Positions 26,331 to 35,223 of a stretch of 64,000 bases of DNA are shown piece by piece. The stretch spans positions 186,001 through 250,000 of the forward strand of contig NZ_JAVAMB010000008.1 of assembly GCF_030730925.1 (NCBI RefSeq). The letters run 5' to 3'. A program made the translations under genes and the position numbers. Each line of letters begins with the position of its first letter. Position 1 is the first letter of the stretch. This stretch comes from Flavobacterium sp. DG2-3 (GTDB lineage: Bacteria; Bacteroidota; Bacteroidia; Flavobacteriales; Flavobacteriaceae). The notes below the pieces were generated by a model. The model was not told the DNA's origin and searched no databases. It saw only the letters and a program-made list of their open reading frames with translations.

Positions 26331-27302
26331 ATGAGATACATAATATTGTTTGTTTTAATTATTTCATTAAGTAGTTGCGAATTATTTAGTCAAGATATAA
26401 ACATTCCTGATAAAATTGAAATTAATAATATTTCGAATAAAGTAGATTTGAAAGGGACGAAAGTTTTAATTGATAAATCTGTCAATTATCAGTATTATCC
26501 TGAACTAAAAAGATTTCAAAAAGATTCTAAAAATTATTTTCAAATTATTGAAATTGCAAATCAAAATTACTACAACTCAGTTCCAAATGTAATAAATAAA
26601 ATAAATGAATTAGAGAAACAAGGTGGAAAGGTAAGAGTGAAAAAAGAATTGAAATTGGGTATTTATGATGCCTATTTTGGTCTTGCGCCACAAGGTCAAG
26701 AATCTGAGCAAATAGTTCTTGCATTTGGAGACACCAGCTTTGTCGTTTTAGTTGTGGGAGTTTTTGAAAATAATGATAAAGAAAGAAAGGAAATTACAGA
26801 TTTAGTTTTGAGTATATATTATGATAAAAGTATAAAAGCAGATCTTAATGATAATTTATTTTATAATGTTGATTTACAAAAGTCAGAATTTAAATTATCA
26901 AATGTTATGAGTAATTATGGAATTTATACTTTAGGGAAAGAACAACTAACAGATAAAACATTATATCTTAACAATTTTTTCATTGGAACTTTGCCAAATA
27001 AACTACAGAATTTTGATATAAAAGTTTATAGCGATAATTTAATATCCAAATACCAAAATAATATTTTTAAAGAAAAAAACATTAAAATAAAAATTATTTC
27101 TGAACAACAATATAAAGAGGATGGTAATGAAATTATAAAGGTCGAAATGATCGGTATATACCAAGGAAAGGAGTTAAAGATGTACCAATATATTAAAGAA
27201 TCTTCAAAAGGTGTAATTCAATTTATTGGAACAGATATATCAAAAAATTATATGCATATAAGCGAATATAAATTAATTGCGGAAAGTATAAAATTCAAAT
27301 AG
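26331..27302 (+). CDS. Predicted lipoprotein of unknown function
   Basis: 323 aa. Signal peptide with lipobox LSSC near residue 16. The mature part begins with DINIPDKIEINNISNKVDLKG and has alternating strand and helix segments such as VRVKKELKLGIYDAYFGLA and YKLIAESIKF. Coding is AT-richer and Asn/Lys-richer than its neighbours, which may mean recent acquisition. I do not recognise the family. Its 67-base upstream gap has no repeat. Confidence 0.7.
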   Translation: MRYIILFVLIISLSSCELFSQDINIPDKIEINNISNKVDLKGTKVLIDKSVNYQYYPELKRFQKDSKNYFQIIEIANQNYYNSVPNVINKINELEKQGGKVRVKKELKLGIYDAYFGLAPQGQESEQIVLAFGDTSFVVLVVGVFENNDKERKEITDLVLSIYYDKSIKADLNDNLFYNVDLQKSEFKLSNVMSNYGIYTLGKEQLTDKTLYLNNFFIGTLPNKLQNFDIKVYSDNLISKYQNNIFKEKNIKIKIISEQQYKEDGNEIIKVEMIGIYQGKELKMYQYIKESSKGVIQFIGTDISKNYMHISEYKLIAESIKFK

Positions 27303-27345
27303 CCAATCAAAAAAGAATTAAACCATTTTGTAGTTTTTTATCTAG

Positions 27346-27984
27346 CTAATTGATAACAATCACATCATGCGTAAACAACAACCCTTTTACTTCCTTCAAA
27401 GAAAAAATAGCCTTCTTCAGTTTCGTTTTTGATGGATCTATTGTGTAATTGTAACTTGTTCTAAAATTGGCTTTATTGGCAATAGCTTTAGAAAATTCTG
27501 CACGATACAAATCGCAATTATCAAAAAGGACATTCGTTAAATCTACCGCCATAAAATCTACTGCAACGAGACTGCAGCTGTTGAAAGTAGTTCCTTTTAG
27601 TTTTAAAGTATAAAACTTAGAAAAGTCTAAAATGCAATCATAAAAATGAACTTCGAAAATCAATTTGTCGCACATGGCAAAATTGACTTCTTTGATTTCG
27701 CAGTTATAAAAAGTGACACTTCTAAAAGCAACATAATTAATTTTGGCTTCACTGAAAATACAATCATTAAAAGTGCAGTCGATAAAAGTAACAGCGAGAA
27801 AAGTGCATGCAGAAAAATTACAATTATTAAAAACGCAGCATTCGAAGTCCTTAAAATTAAGATCATCTTTGCCGTAAATAATCGTATTGTATTCTTTATC
27901 AAGAAAATATTCGCTTTCTTTTTTCAACTCTTTTTGATAATTATTTGAGGCTGAAAAGGTACTAATTTGCTGTAAAATTTTCAT
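27346..27984 (-). CDS. Pentapeptide-repeat protein
   Basis: 212 aa. From residue ~45 the sequence follows the A(D/N)LXX-type right-handed beta-helix: FEDCCVF-NNCNFSACTFLA-VTFIDCTFNDCIFSEAKINYVAF-RSVTFYNCEIKEVNF, with Cys often in the outward-facing positions, then a second block to ~190. No DNA-gyrase-specific features are recognised; function unknown. Members can mimic DNA or act as scaffolds. Minus strand, convergent with the preceding lipoprotein. Confidence 0.85.
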   Translation of the reverse strand: MKILQQISTFSASNNYQKELKKESEYFLDKEYNTIIYGKDDLNFKDFECCVFNNCNFSACTFLAVTFIDCTFNDCIFSEAKINYVAFRSVTFYNCEIKEVNFAMCDKLIFEVHFYDCILDFSKFYTLKLKGTTFNSCSLVAVDFMAVDLTNVLFDNCDLYRAEFSKAIANKANFRTSYNYTIDPSKTKLKKAIFSLKEVKGLLFTHDVIVIN

Positions 27985-28083
27985 TGAAAATCCAAAATCA
28001 TTTTAAAAATAGTAGTGACTTTAGCATAAATTTAATGTAGCTTTACGCTTATTTTTTAAGCTAAAATTTATCAATTTCACGAT

Positions 28084-29493
28084 ATGGAATCAACAAGAAA
28101 AGAACATGATTTTCTGGGAGAATTAGACATTCCGAATCATTTATATTACGGAATCCAGACTTTTAGAGCCGTTGAAAACTTTAATATTACAGGAATCCCG
28201 ATTTCAAAAGAACCTTTGTTTATCAAAGCTTTAGGTTATGTAAAAAAAGCAGCGGCTTTGGCAAATAAAGATTGCAGCGCGATTGATGCTAAAATTGCAG
28301 AAGCAATCTGTTACGGAAGCGATCAGGTTATTGCAGGGAAATTTGATAAAGAATTTGTGAGCGATTTAATTCAGGGCGGTGCAGGAACTTCTGTAAACAT
28401 GAATGCCAATGAAGTAATTGCCAATATCGGATTGGAATATTTAGGCCACAAAAAAGGAGAATATCAGTTTCTTCATCCGAATAATCACGTAAACTGTTCG
28501 CAGTCTACAAACGATGCTTATCCGTCAGCTTTTAGAATTGCTTTGTATTTAAAAATGGAAAGCTTTATTAAAACTTTAGCAGGGCTTGAAGTTGCATTTG
28601 CTAAAAAAGGAGAAGAGTTTAAAGATGTCTTAAAAATGGGAAGAACGCAATTGCAAGATGCGGTTCCTATGACTTTAGGACAGGAATTTAAAGCTTATGC
28701 GACCACAATTGGCGAGGATATTCAGCGTTTGAAAAATGCTCAGGAATTATTGCTAGAAATCAATATGGGAGCAACAGCGATTGGAACCAAAGTTAATGCT
28801 CCAGAAGGTTATCCAGAAATCTGCGTAAAATACTTGGCAGATGAGGTTGGAATTCCGTTAACGCTTTCTCCAGATTTAATTGAAGCAACGGTCGATACAG
28901 GAGCTTACGTTCAAATTATGGGAACTTTGAAACGTTCTGCAGTTAAGATTTCTAAAATCTGCAACGATTTAAGATTGCTAAGTTCTGGACCAAGAACTGG
29001 CTTAAACGAAATTAATCTTCCTCCACGCCAGCCTGGATCTTCTATTATGCCAGGAAAAGTAAATCCAGTAATTCCAGAAGTCGTAAATCAGACTTGTTTT
29101 TATGTAATTGGTCAGGATTTAACGGTTACAATGGCGGCAGAAGCGGGACAATTGCAATTAAATGTAATGGAACCAGTTATTGCTTTTGCGATGTTTACTT
29201 CGTTAGATTATCTTTCAAATGCGATTCAGACTTTAATAGACAAGTGTATTGTTGGTATCACAGCAAACGTGGATCATTGTTATAATATGGTCATGAATAG
29301 TATCGGAATTGTAACGCAGCTGAATCCGATTATTGGTTACGAAGAAAGTGCGAGTATTGCGGGTGAAGCTTTAAAAACAAACAAAAGCGTACATCAGATT
29401 GCAGTTTTAGAAAGAAAACTTATCACACAGGAAAAATGGGATGAAATTTATTCTTTAGAAAATCTAATCCATCCAAAATTTATCACCAAATAA
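28084..29493 (+). CDS. aspA: Aspartate ammonia-lyase
   Basis: 469 aa. Fumarase/aspartase superfamily; GSSIMPGKVNPV at about 318-329 is the signature loop, with the GMP-K of AspA. N-terminal TRKEHDFLGELDIPNHLYYGIQTFRAVENF and HVNCSQSTNDAYPS are aspartase motifs. It reversibly deaminates aspartate to fumarate and ammonia. Terminated by a strong hairpin. It is distinct from the ArgH at 1.1 kb of the same superfamily. Confidence 0.96.
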   Translation: MESTRKEHDFLGELDIPNHLYYGIQTFRAVENFNITGIPISKEPLFIKALGYVKKAAALANKDCSAIDAKIAEAICYGSDQVIAGKFDKEFVSDLIQGGAGTSVNMNANEVIANIGLEYLGHKKGEYQFLHPNNHVNCSQSTNDAYPSAFRIALYLKMESFIKTLAGLEVAFAKKGEEFKDVLKMGRTQLQDAVPMTLGQEFKAYATTIGEDIQRLKNAQELLLEINMGATAIGTKVNAPEGYPEICVKYLADEVGIPLTLSPDLIEATVDTGAYVQIMGTLKRSAVKISKICNDLRLLSSGPRTGLNEINLPPRQPGSSIMPGKVNPVIPEVVNQTCFYVIGQDLTVTMAAEAGQLQLNVMEPVIAFAMFTSLDYLSNAIQTLIDKCIVGITANVDHCYNMVMNSIGIVTQLNPIIGYEESASIAGEALKTNKSVHQIAVLERKLITQEKWDEIYSLENLIHPKFITK

Positions 29494-29511
29494 TAAAACG
29501 CATTTTAAGCT

Positions 29512-29544
29512 AAAGCCGTCAAATAATTTTTGACGGCTTTTTTT
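29512..29544 (+). terminator. Terminator of aspA
   Basis: AAAGCCGTCAAA / TTTGACGGCTTT stem (29512-29523, 29529-29540), short loop, run of T. Confidence 0.92.
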
Positions 29545-29648
29545 GTTAAAATATTTTCAAATTATTTAGATTGGCTACTTAAGATGTTGAAAATTAGAAG
29601 TATATTTACAATGAGATTGAATTTTATTTCTAAAACAAAACTTTGCAA

Positions 29649-30935
29649 ATGGTGCTTTTTTTTGAAAATAATGCCGTTCCGTACAAGTATAAAATCTTAG
29701 GATTATTATTTCTTATTTCCTTTAATTTATTTTCGCAAGAGGAAATTAAAAACTCAGAAATTGAAACTCCGCAAATTTGTCCTCCCAAAACAGTATTTGA
29801 TCTTTTTAAAAAAGAAGACGACGCGCTAGTTGTAAAACCTACAAAAAACAATTTCTTTTTATTAATTCCTGCAATTGGTTCTCAGCCTGCGACAGGCTTC
29901 TTTTTTGGAGCGGTGGCGCAGTATACTTTTAAAGGAAAAGAAGAAAAAGACAAATATTCAATAGCCAACATAGGGATTACTTACACCGTAAAAAATCAAT
30001 GGCTGGTAAATGTCAAAAACAATATTCTGCTTAACAATAATAAAATCTTTTTGAGTGGCGATTATCGTTTGTATTTGTTCTCACAGCCTAATTATGGACT
30101 CGGAACTGATATAATTCCGCCAAGACGCGATCGTCCGCCTAGTTTTAGCATAGATTCGCTTGCTCAGGATATGGATTATAATTATTTCAAATTTCATCAG
30201 ACGGTTTCTTTTGAAGTTAAGGAGAATTATTATGTTGGCGGAGGTGTAAATATTGACTGGTATTCGAGTATAAAGGACAAAGAATTGGATGTCGCAAACG
30301 GAAATTACACGTATCATTACAATTACAGCCAAAAATATGGATTTGATAATCTAGAATATTATTTGACAGGAGTGAGTTTGAATCTGGTTCATGATTCTAG
30401 AGACAATCAAGTTAATGCTTCTAAGGGCTGGTATGCCAATATAAATTATAGATTTAATCCTGTTTTGTTTAAAAATCAGAATTATAGCAATGTGCTGTTT
30501 GCAGAATACCGCAACTTTATTCCTGTTTCTCCAAAAAATCCCCGTTACATTTTGGCCATTTGGACTTACGGACAATTTGTAACTAGGGGAAAAGTTCCGT
30601 ATCTGAATTTGCCTGCAATTGGCTGGGATCAGCGCAGTAGGAGCGGAGAAGGATATACGCAAGGATTGTTTAGAGGAAATGGTTTAATTTATTTGTCTAC
30701 AGAATTTCGTTTCCCAATTACCTGCAATCAATTGCTGAGCGGCACTGTTTTTACCAATTTTGTAACCGCCAGTAATTCTGATGCTGATTTAAAACTTTTC
30801 AAATCCATACAGCCAGCCGCTGGAATTGGTTTAAGGCTTTTGATTGATAAAGCTTCCAAAACCAATCTGATTTTCGATTATGCGTGGGGAAATAACTCCA
30901 AAGGATTCTATCTGAATGCCGGCGAGACTTTCTAA
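29649..30935 (+). CDS. BamA/TamA-family outer-membrane beta-barrel protein
   Basis: 428 aa from ATG 29649 (the in-frame TTG 29643 is less likely). The N-terminus is an extended signal (KILGLLFLISFNLFSQ). The rest is a 16-strand-type barrel with bacterial surface antigen (D15) features: NYRFNPVLFK, HDSRDNQVNASKGWYANIN, a GxGL-like AAGIGLRLLIDKASKTN, and the terminal strand ending in Phe. There is no POTRA repeat visible in the ~60 residues before the barrel, so it is a short Omp85-like protein rather than BamA. Function unknown. Confidence 0.82.
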   Translation: MVLFFENNAVPYKYKILGLLFLISFNLFSQEEIKNSEIETPQICPPKTVFDLFKKEDDALVVKPTKNNFFLLIPAIGSQPATGFFFGAVAQYTFKGKEEKDKYSIANIGITYTVKNQWLVNVKNNILLNNNKIFLSGDYRLYLFSQPNYGLGTDIIPPRRDRPPSFSIDSLAQDMDYNYFKFHQTVSFEVKENYYVGGGVNIDWYSSIKDKELDVANGNYTYHYNYSQKYGFDNLEYYLTGVSLNLVHDSRDNQVNASKGWYANINYRFNPVLFKNQNYSNVLFAEYRNFIPVSPKNPRYILAIWTYGQFVTRGKVPYLNLPAIGWDQRSRSGEGYTQGLFRGNGLIYLSTEFRFPITCNQLLSGTVFTNFVTASNSDADLKLFKSIQPAAGIGLRLLIDKASKTNLIFDYAWGNNSKGFYLNAGETF

Positions 30936-31055
30936 TTTTTCACTTTCTGTTTTTCTTTTTAAAATTAGAAGATTCTAAATTGAAGAATCTAAAATTTTAA
31001 CCCTAAAAAAATAGCAAAAAGCACGCGCAAGGAGTCGTTTTTTCTTATTTGGTTC

Positions 31056-31113
31056 AATTTGCGGATAATTTTTTAAGTTGTGCTTATTATGTGAATTTCA
31101 ATTCCTATTTTTG
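31056..31113 (+). promoter_or_regulatory. Regulatory region of the two-component operon
   Basis: AATTTGCGGATAATTTTTTA starts at 31056 and recurs (12 bases identical, then similar T-rich spacing and TAAG) at 33231 upstream of the usp-like gene. A TATTTTTG -7 element is at 31106-31113. Possible autoregulation by the response regulator. Confidence 0.6.
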
Positions 31114-31135
31114 TTGTATATACAAACTTCTTAAG

Positions 31136-31810
31136 ATGAAATTACTGATAGTTGAAGACGAACCAAATCTGTTGTCGATATTGCGTAAAGGATTTGCAGA
31201 AAATAATAATGAAGTAAGCGTAGCAATGGACGGTAAAACGGCCATGGAGATGATTCATAATTATACTTTCGATGTCGTAATTTTAGATGTAATGCTTCCT
31301 GATGTTAACGGAATTGAAATCTGCAGAAGACTTCGCGCAGCCAAAAACTTTGTGCCTATTTTGCTTTTAACGGCTTTAGGAACCTCAGAAAATATTGTTA
31401 CAGGACTTAATGCCGGCGCCGATGATTATTTGGTTAAGCCTTTTAAATTTGGCGAATTAGATGCGAGAGTTAATGCGCTGTACAGAAGATCGCAGCAGGA
31501 AACAGAAAAAATCGATACGATTACAATTGGTGATTTAGAAATAAACGGACGCGCCAAAACCGTTAAGAGAAACGGTGAAAACATTATACTAACAGCTAAA
31601 GAATTTAAACTTTTATACTATTTGGCTAAAAATACGGGCCGCATCGTTTCTCGCGATCAGATTTTGGATAATGTTTGGGATATTAATTTTGATATGAATA
31701 CCAATGTTGTTGATGTATATATTACCTACTTAAGAAGAAAAATAGATAAGCCTTATTCGACCAAACTTATTCATACAATGAAGGGGTTGGGGTATGTTAT
31801 AAAACCATAG
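31136..31810 (+). CDS. OmpR-family response regulator
   Basis: 224 aa from ATG 31136 (MKLLIVEDEPNLLSILRKGF); the in-frame upstream start precedes the promoter. The receiver domain has the phosphoacceptor Asp51 in VVILDVMLPD, the acidic pair ED at 7-8 and Lys101 in VKPFKFGEL. The C-terminal winged helix (about 130-224) is the OmpR/PhoB type, with LLYYLAKNTGRIVSRDQIL and NVVDVYITYLRRKID. It is directly upstream of its kinase (1 base gap) and of the motif it may bind. Confidence 0.95.
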   Translation: MKLLIVEDEPNLLSILRKGFAENNNEVSVAMDGKTAMEMIHNYTFDVVILDVMLPDVNGIEICRRLRAAKNFVPILLLTALGTSENIVTGLNAGADDYLVKPFKFGELDARVNALYRRSQQETEKIDTITIGDLEINGRAKTVKRNGENIILTAKEFKLLYYLAKNTGRIVSRDQILDNVWDINFDMNTNVVDVYITYLRRKIDKPYSTKLIHTMKGLGYVIKP

Positions 31811-31811
31811 T

Positions 31812-33194
31812 ATGGATATTAGAAAAAAGATTACTTTTAATTACGTTGCCCTTTCTACCTTTAGTACATCGCTATTGTGCATCATTGTTTTCTTCTTGTT
31901 TAGAGAAAACAATCGATATCACTTTTTAAAGCGTCTAGATGATAGGGCAAAAATTGTGTCTTCTATTCATTTTCAAAAAGATCCAGAAAAGATTAAATAT
32001 TACAAAAACCTTAAAAAGAACGGTCTTGAAGAATTGATCGAAGAGGAAGAGTATGTGCTAAAAATCAATAGTCATAATAGTTTTGATTATAACACAAACC
32101 TCAATCTTCCGAATACGTTTTATACCAATATTTTAAAAACAGGAAAAGACTCTTTCGAAAGAGATAATAAGTATTATTTAGGACAGATTTTCCAAGAAAA
32201 TAATCAGAAATATATTGTCATTGTTGGCGCGAGAGACCGTAAAGGAAAAGATACAACGGTTTATATTGTCAAAATTATGCTTTTTGGCGGAATCGGTTTT
32301 GTGATTCTCGCTTTCCTTTTAGGACGATTTTTAGCCAAACGTGTCATAAATCCTGTAGCTAGAATTACAAAAGAAGTAAAAAGAATCAGCGCTTCTAATC
32401 TTCATAATCGATTGCCCGAAGTTAAAAATTCAGATGAAATATCCGATTTGACGAATACTTTCAACAATATGTTAGATCGTTTGGAAACTTCTTTCGAAAT
32501 ACAAGCAAACTTTATTAATAATGCTTCTCACGAATTAAAAACGCCAATAACCACCATTATTGCCGAAGCAGAAATTATGCTGCTTAAAGAAAGAGAAAAA
32601 GAAGAATATGTAGAATCTTTGCAAAATATATACAGTCAGGCGTCAAAATTAGGAAATCTAACAGAAAGCCTTCTGAAACTAACGCAAACGGGTTATGACG
32701 GACAAAAACAAGTGTCTGATGTTGCCCGAATGGACGAATTATTATTAGATGTAAAATCAGATTTGGATAAGATTTATCCGGATAACCGAGTAAGCATTCG
32801 ACTTAATTTTGCTCCAGAAGATTCTAATTTACTGTTGCTTCCTTGCAATAAACCGCTTTTAGAATTGGCGATCAATAATATTATTACCAATGGCGTAAAA
32901 TATTCAGATAACAATGAGGTTTTTGTAAGTCTTTCTGCTAATAAAGAAATGATTAAAATCACGATTAACGATATCGGAATCGGAATTCCGCCAGAAGATA
33001 TTCCGCATTTATACGAACCTTTCTTTAGGGGTAAAATCGCGGCTAAATATATTGGATATGGTTTAGGGCTTCCTCTGGCTTCAAAAATCATTAGAATGCA
33101 TGACGGTGAACTTCAAGTGCAGTCGGAACAAAACAAAGGAACAATCGTTACGATCACCTTTCAAAAATCCAACATTAAAAAATCTAATGTTTAA
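31812..33194 (+). CDS. Sensor histidine kinase
   Basis: 460 aa. TM1 at ~12-33; periplasmic sensor ~35-150; TM2 at ~153-175; HAMP ~176-228; HisKA with phospho-His240 in NNASHELKTP; HATPase_c with N box LAINNIITNGVKYSDN, G1 DIGIGIP, F box LYEPFFRG and G2 GYGLGLPL. The periplasmic domain has no named ligand-binding fold that I recognise. It begins 1 base after the response regulator and is certainly its partner. Confidence 0.95.
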   Translation: MDIRKKITFNYVALSTFSTSLLCIIVFFLFRENNRYHFLKRLDDRAKIVSSIHFQKDPEKIKYYKNLKKNGLEELIEEEEYVLKINSHNSFDYNTNLNLPNTFYTNILKTGKDSFERDNKYYLGQIFQENNQKYIVIVGARDRKGKDTTVYIVKIMLFGGIGFVILAFLLGRFLAKRVINPVARITKEVKRISASNLHNRLPEVKNSDEISDLTNTFNNMLDRLETSFEIQANFINNASHELKTPITTIIAEAEIMLLKEREKEEYVESLQNIYSQASKLGNLTESLLKLTQTGYDGQKQVSDVARMDELLLDVKSDLDKIYPDNRVSIRLNFAPEDSNLLLLPCNKPLLELAINNIITNGVKYSDNNEVFVSLSANKEMIKITINDIGIGIPPEDIPHLYEPFFRGKIAAKYIGYGLGLPLASKIIRMHDGELQVQSEQNKGTIVTITFQKSNIKKSNV

Positions 33195-33230
33195 TTTTAG
33201 AAAATTCTAATTTTAGATTAATAAAGGTCT

Positions 33231-33255
33231 AATTTGCGGATAGTTGTTTTGTAAG
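33231..33255 (+). promoter_or_regulatory. Second copy of the TTTGCGGATA motif
   Basis: AATTTGCGGATAGTTGTTTT then GTAAG, 22 bases before the usp-like ATG. If TTTG is a -33 element, TATAAACT lies at the right spacing (19 bases) for a -7. Shared with the two-component promoter at 31056. Confidence 0.6.
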
Positions 33256-33277
33256 TATAAACTAAAAGAGTATACTT

Positions 33278-34000
33278 ATGAAAAATTTTCTTATACCTAC
33301 AACTTTAAAAGATGATACAATCTCGGCTGTTAAATCTGCGGTAAATCAGTCTAAAAACACGGAATCAGAAATTATTTTAGTATTAGTTTCAGAAGCTCCC
33401 GATACTTTTTCTTCTTCAGGATTTTTAAGAGAAATGAAATCTGGGCTTACCAAAAGTCAGGAAGAAGTTCTAGAAACCTGTCGATATATTGTTGACCACA
33501 CTTCAAATATTAAATTAAAAGTTCACACCCAATACGGACTTTCAGCGCCAATTTTTAAAAGATTGATAGAGGTTTTTGCTGTAAAATTGGTCATTCTTAC
33601 GCATTCTTATAAACAAGAAACCAAGAGAATTCATCAATATCTGGTGCAATTGGCAGGAAATCAGAAATGTCCGATTCTGCATTTAAGTACAGAAATCAAT
33701 AAAGAGGTTTTCCATAAAGCGCTTTATGTAGAAAATTCGAGTATGAACATTCATGTAAAAGACGTACAAGAATTTTTAAGCGCCAATTTCTCTTTCGAAA
33801 TTGTAAGCCAGACAGCCAGTTTTGAAGATAACTACGAAAATGTCGCTCCATTATTATCAGAAGCCATTTCTAAACATAACATCGATATGTTGGTTGAAAC
33901 CAGAAAAGGCGAAAAAATCAAATTCAAAAAGTCGAAAAAAGAAAACGTCAATGAAAAATTAGGACTTCCGGTTCTTTCATTGTACGAAGAGATGGTTTGA
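33278..34000 (+). CDS. Universal-stress-protein-like
   Basis: 240 aa, two tandem Usp-like halves (about 1-140 and 141-240). Each half follows beta-alpha-beta: FLIPTTLKDDTISAVKSAVNQ with SEIILVLVSEAPD and a second half with KALYVENSSMNIHVKDVQEFL. The ATP-binding GxxG signature of true Usp proteins is not evident, so nucleotide binding is doubtful. Separate from the kinase by 83 bases, with its own copy of the shared motif. Function unknown; stress or adaptor role inferred. Confidence 0.7.
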   Translation: MKNFLIPTTLKDDTISAVKSAVNQSKNTESEIILVLVSEAPDTFSSSGFLREMKSGLTKSQEEVLETCRYIVDHTSNIKLKVHTQYGLSAPIFKRLIEVFAVKLVILTHSYKQETKRIHQYLVQLAGNQKCPILHLSTEINKEVFHKALYVENSSMNIHVKDVQEFLSANFSFEIVSQTASFEDNYENVAPLLSEAISKHNIDMLVETRKGEKIKFKKSKKENVNEKLGLPVLSLYEEMV

Positions 34001-34002
34001 GT

Positions 34003-34075
34003 CTAAGCTTCTGAGCTTCTGAGGTTCTGAGGCTCTAAGCTTTAATTTTAGCCTTAGAAGCTTAGAAGCTCAGTC
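34003..34075. repeat. Inverted repeat, family F4 (CTAAGCTTCTGAGCTTCTGAGG)
   Basis: Begins 2 bases after the usp-like stop. Left block 34003-34025 pairs with 34053-34075 allowing G-T pairs; other copies at 54419 and 55757. Each copy touches or follows a stop codon. Confidence 0.75.
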
Positions 34076-34116
34076 CCTTAGCCCCTTTAAAAAAAAATTA
34101 ATTTAAATCCGAAAAT

Positions 34117-35064
34117 ATGTTATTAAAGAAAAGAATACCAATGAAGTACGTTCTCGGGAAAATTAAAGTAGAAATTGCTCTGGTACTGGCTTATACCATA
34201 CTGTTTGAAATATTTCATCATTATTTTGTTACACTTCCCGTAGATATTCCGATAGCGATTCCGACCATGATCGGAACTATTATTTCCCTGCTATTAGCTT
34301 TTAAATCCAATCAGGCCTACGACAGATGGTGGGAAGCCCGAATTGTTTGGGGAGCAGTTGTAAACGATTCGAGAACTTTGATCCGTCAGGTTTTAACGTT
34401 TTATGAAGATCCAGATTATTCTATTGAAGCGAGTGAGTTTAAAGAAAAATTTGCAAAAAGACAGATTGCATGGTGTTATAGTTTAGGAGAATCCCTTCGA
34501 AAAAGAGATGCCATAAAACCACTCGAAGGTTTGATGAGTGAAGAGGAAATTAATTATATAAAAAACCATCAAAACGTTCCTAATGCCATTCTAATGTTGC
34601 ATGCGAGAGATTTGAAAAATGCAAAAAATGATAAACGATTCAACATGTATCAGCAAGTTGAAATTGACAATACTTTATCAAGACTTTGTGACGAAATGGG
34701 AAAGTGTGAACGAATTAAAAACACCATTTTTCCAACCACTTACAGCATGTACACTAGGTTAACGCTTTGTTTGTTCATTCTGTTATTGCCGTTTGGTTTA
34801 ACAAGTGTATTAAGTTGGTTTGCCATTCCGTTGATTACGGCAATTGGAGGAGCTTTCTTTTTGATCGAGAGAATGGCGATTCATTTGCAGGATCCGTTCG
34901 AGAACAGGCCAAGCGATACGCCAGTTACGGCAATTGCAAACACGATTGAGAAAAATATCAAACAAATGCTGAATGAATATCAGAGCGAATTTGATATTCT
35001 AAATGAATTTCACTTAAACGACGAACCTAAGAAAGTCGAAAAAGACGCTTATTTTGTCTTGTAA
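34117..35064 (+). CDS. Bestrophin-family ion channel
   Basis: 315 aa. The bestrophin signature PIAIPTMIGTIISLLLAFKSNQAYDRWWEARIVWG (residues ~47-81) contains the neck-forming IGTIISLLL and the DRWWEAR motif; four membrane helices and a C-terminal cytoplasmic part with DPFENRPSDTPVTAI (~267-281) follow. Bacterial members form pentameric anion or cation channels of the inner membrane. Likely in the same transcription unit as the usp-like gene upstream, although a palindrome lies in the 116-base gap. Physiological role unknown. Confidence 0.93.
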   Translation: MLLKKRIPMKYVLGKIKVEIALVLAYTILFEIFHHYFVTLPVDIPIAIPTMIGTIISLLLAFKSNQAYDRWWEARIVWGAVVNDSRTLIRQVLTFYEDPDYSIEASEFKEKFAKRQIAWCYSLGESLRKRDAIKPLEGLMSEEEINYIKNHQNVPNAILMLHARDLKNAKNDKRFNMYQQVEIDNTLSRLCDEMGKCERIKNTIFPTTYSMYTRLTLCLFILLLPFGLTSVLSWFAIPLITAIGGAFFLIERMAIHLQDPFENRPSDTPVTAIANTIEKNIKQMLNEYQSEFDILNEFHLNDEPKKVEKDAYFVL

Positions 35065-35096
35065 GGAATTAATTTTGGTCTTCTTTTAATTGTTGG

Positions 35097-35131
35097 CTGG
35101 ACAGTGAGTAGTTGCACTGTCCAGTTTTTTT
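35097..35131 (+). terminator. Terminator of the bestrophin gene
   Basis: CTGGACAGTG / CACTGTCCAG perfect 10-bp stem, 8-base loop, seven T. Confidence 0.93.
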
Positions 35132-35132
35132 A

Positions 35133-35221
35133 TGTCATTGCGAGGAACGAAGCAATCACGCTAACAATAATACGCAAAGTTTGATTTAGCAAATGAGATT
35201 GTTTCGTTCCTCGCAATGACA
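35133..35221. repeat. Long inverted repeat (GTCATTGCGAGGAACGAAGC)
   Basis: 25-base arms at 35133-35157 and 35197-35221 match at 24 of 25 positions, around a 39-base loop. It ends two bases before the minus-strand mocR stop codon and starts two bases after the T run of the bestrophin terminator, so it occupies the convergent gap exactly. The arm sequence is, from memory, a widespread intergenic repeat in many bacterial phyla. Confidence 0.85.
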
Positions 35222-35223
35222 AA

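Noticed and set aside
27646-27948. Plus-strand frame inside the pentapeptide gene
   Set aside because: Antisense shadow of a repetitive coding region; Ile/Lys/Phe-rich.
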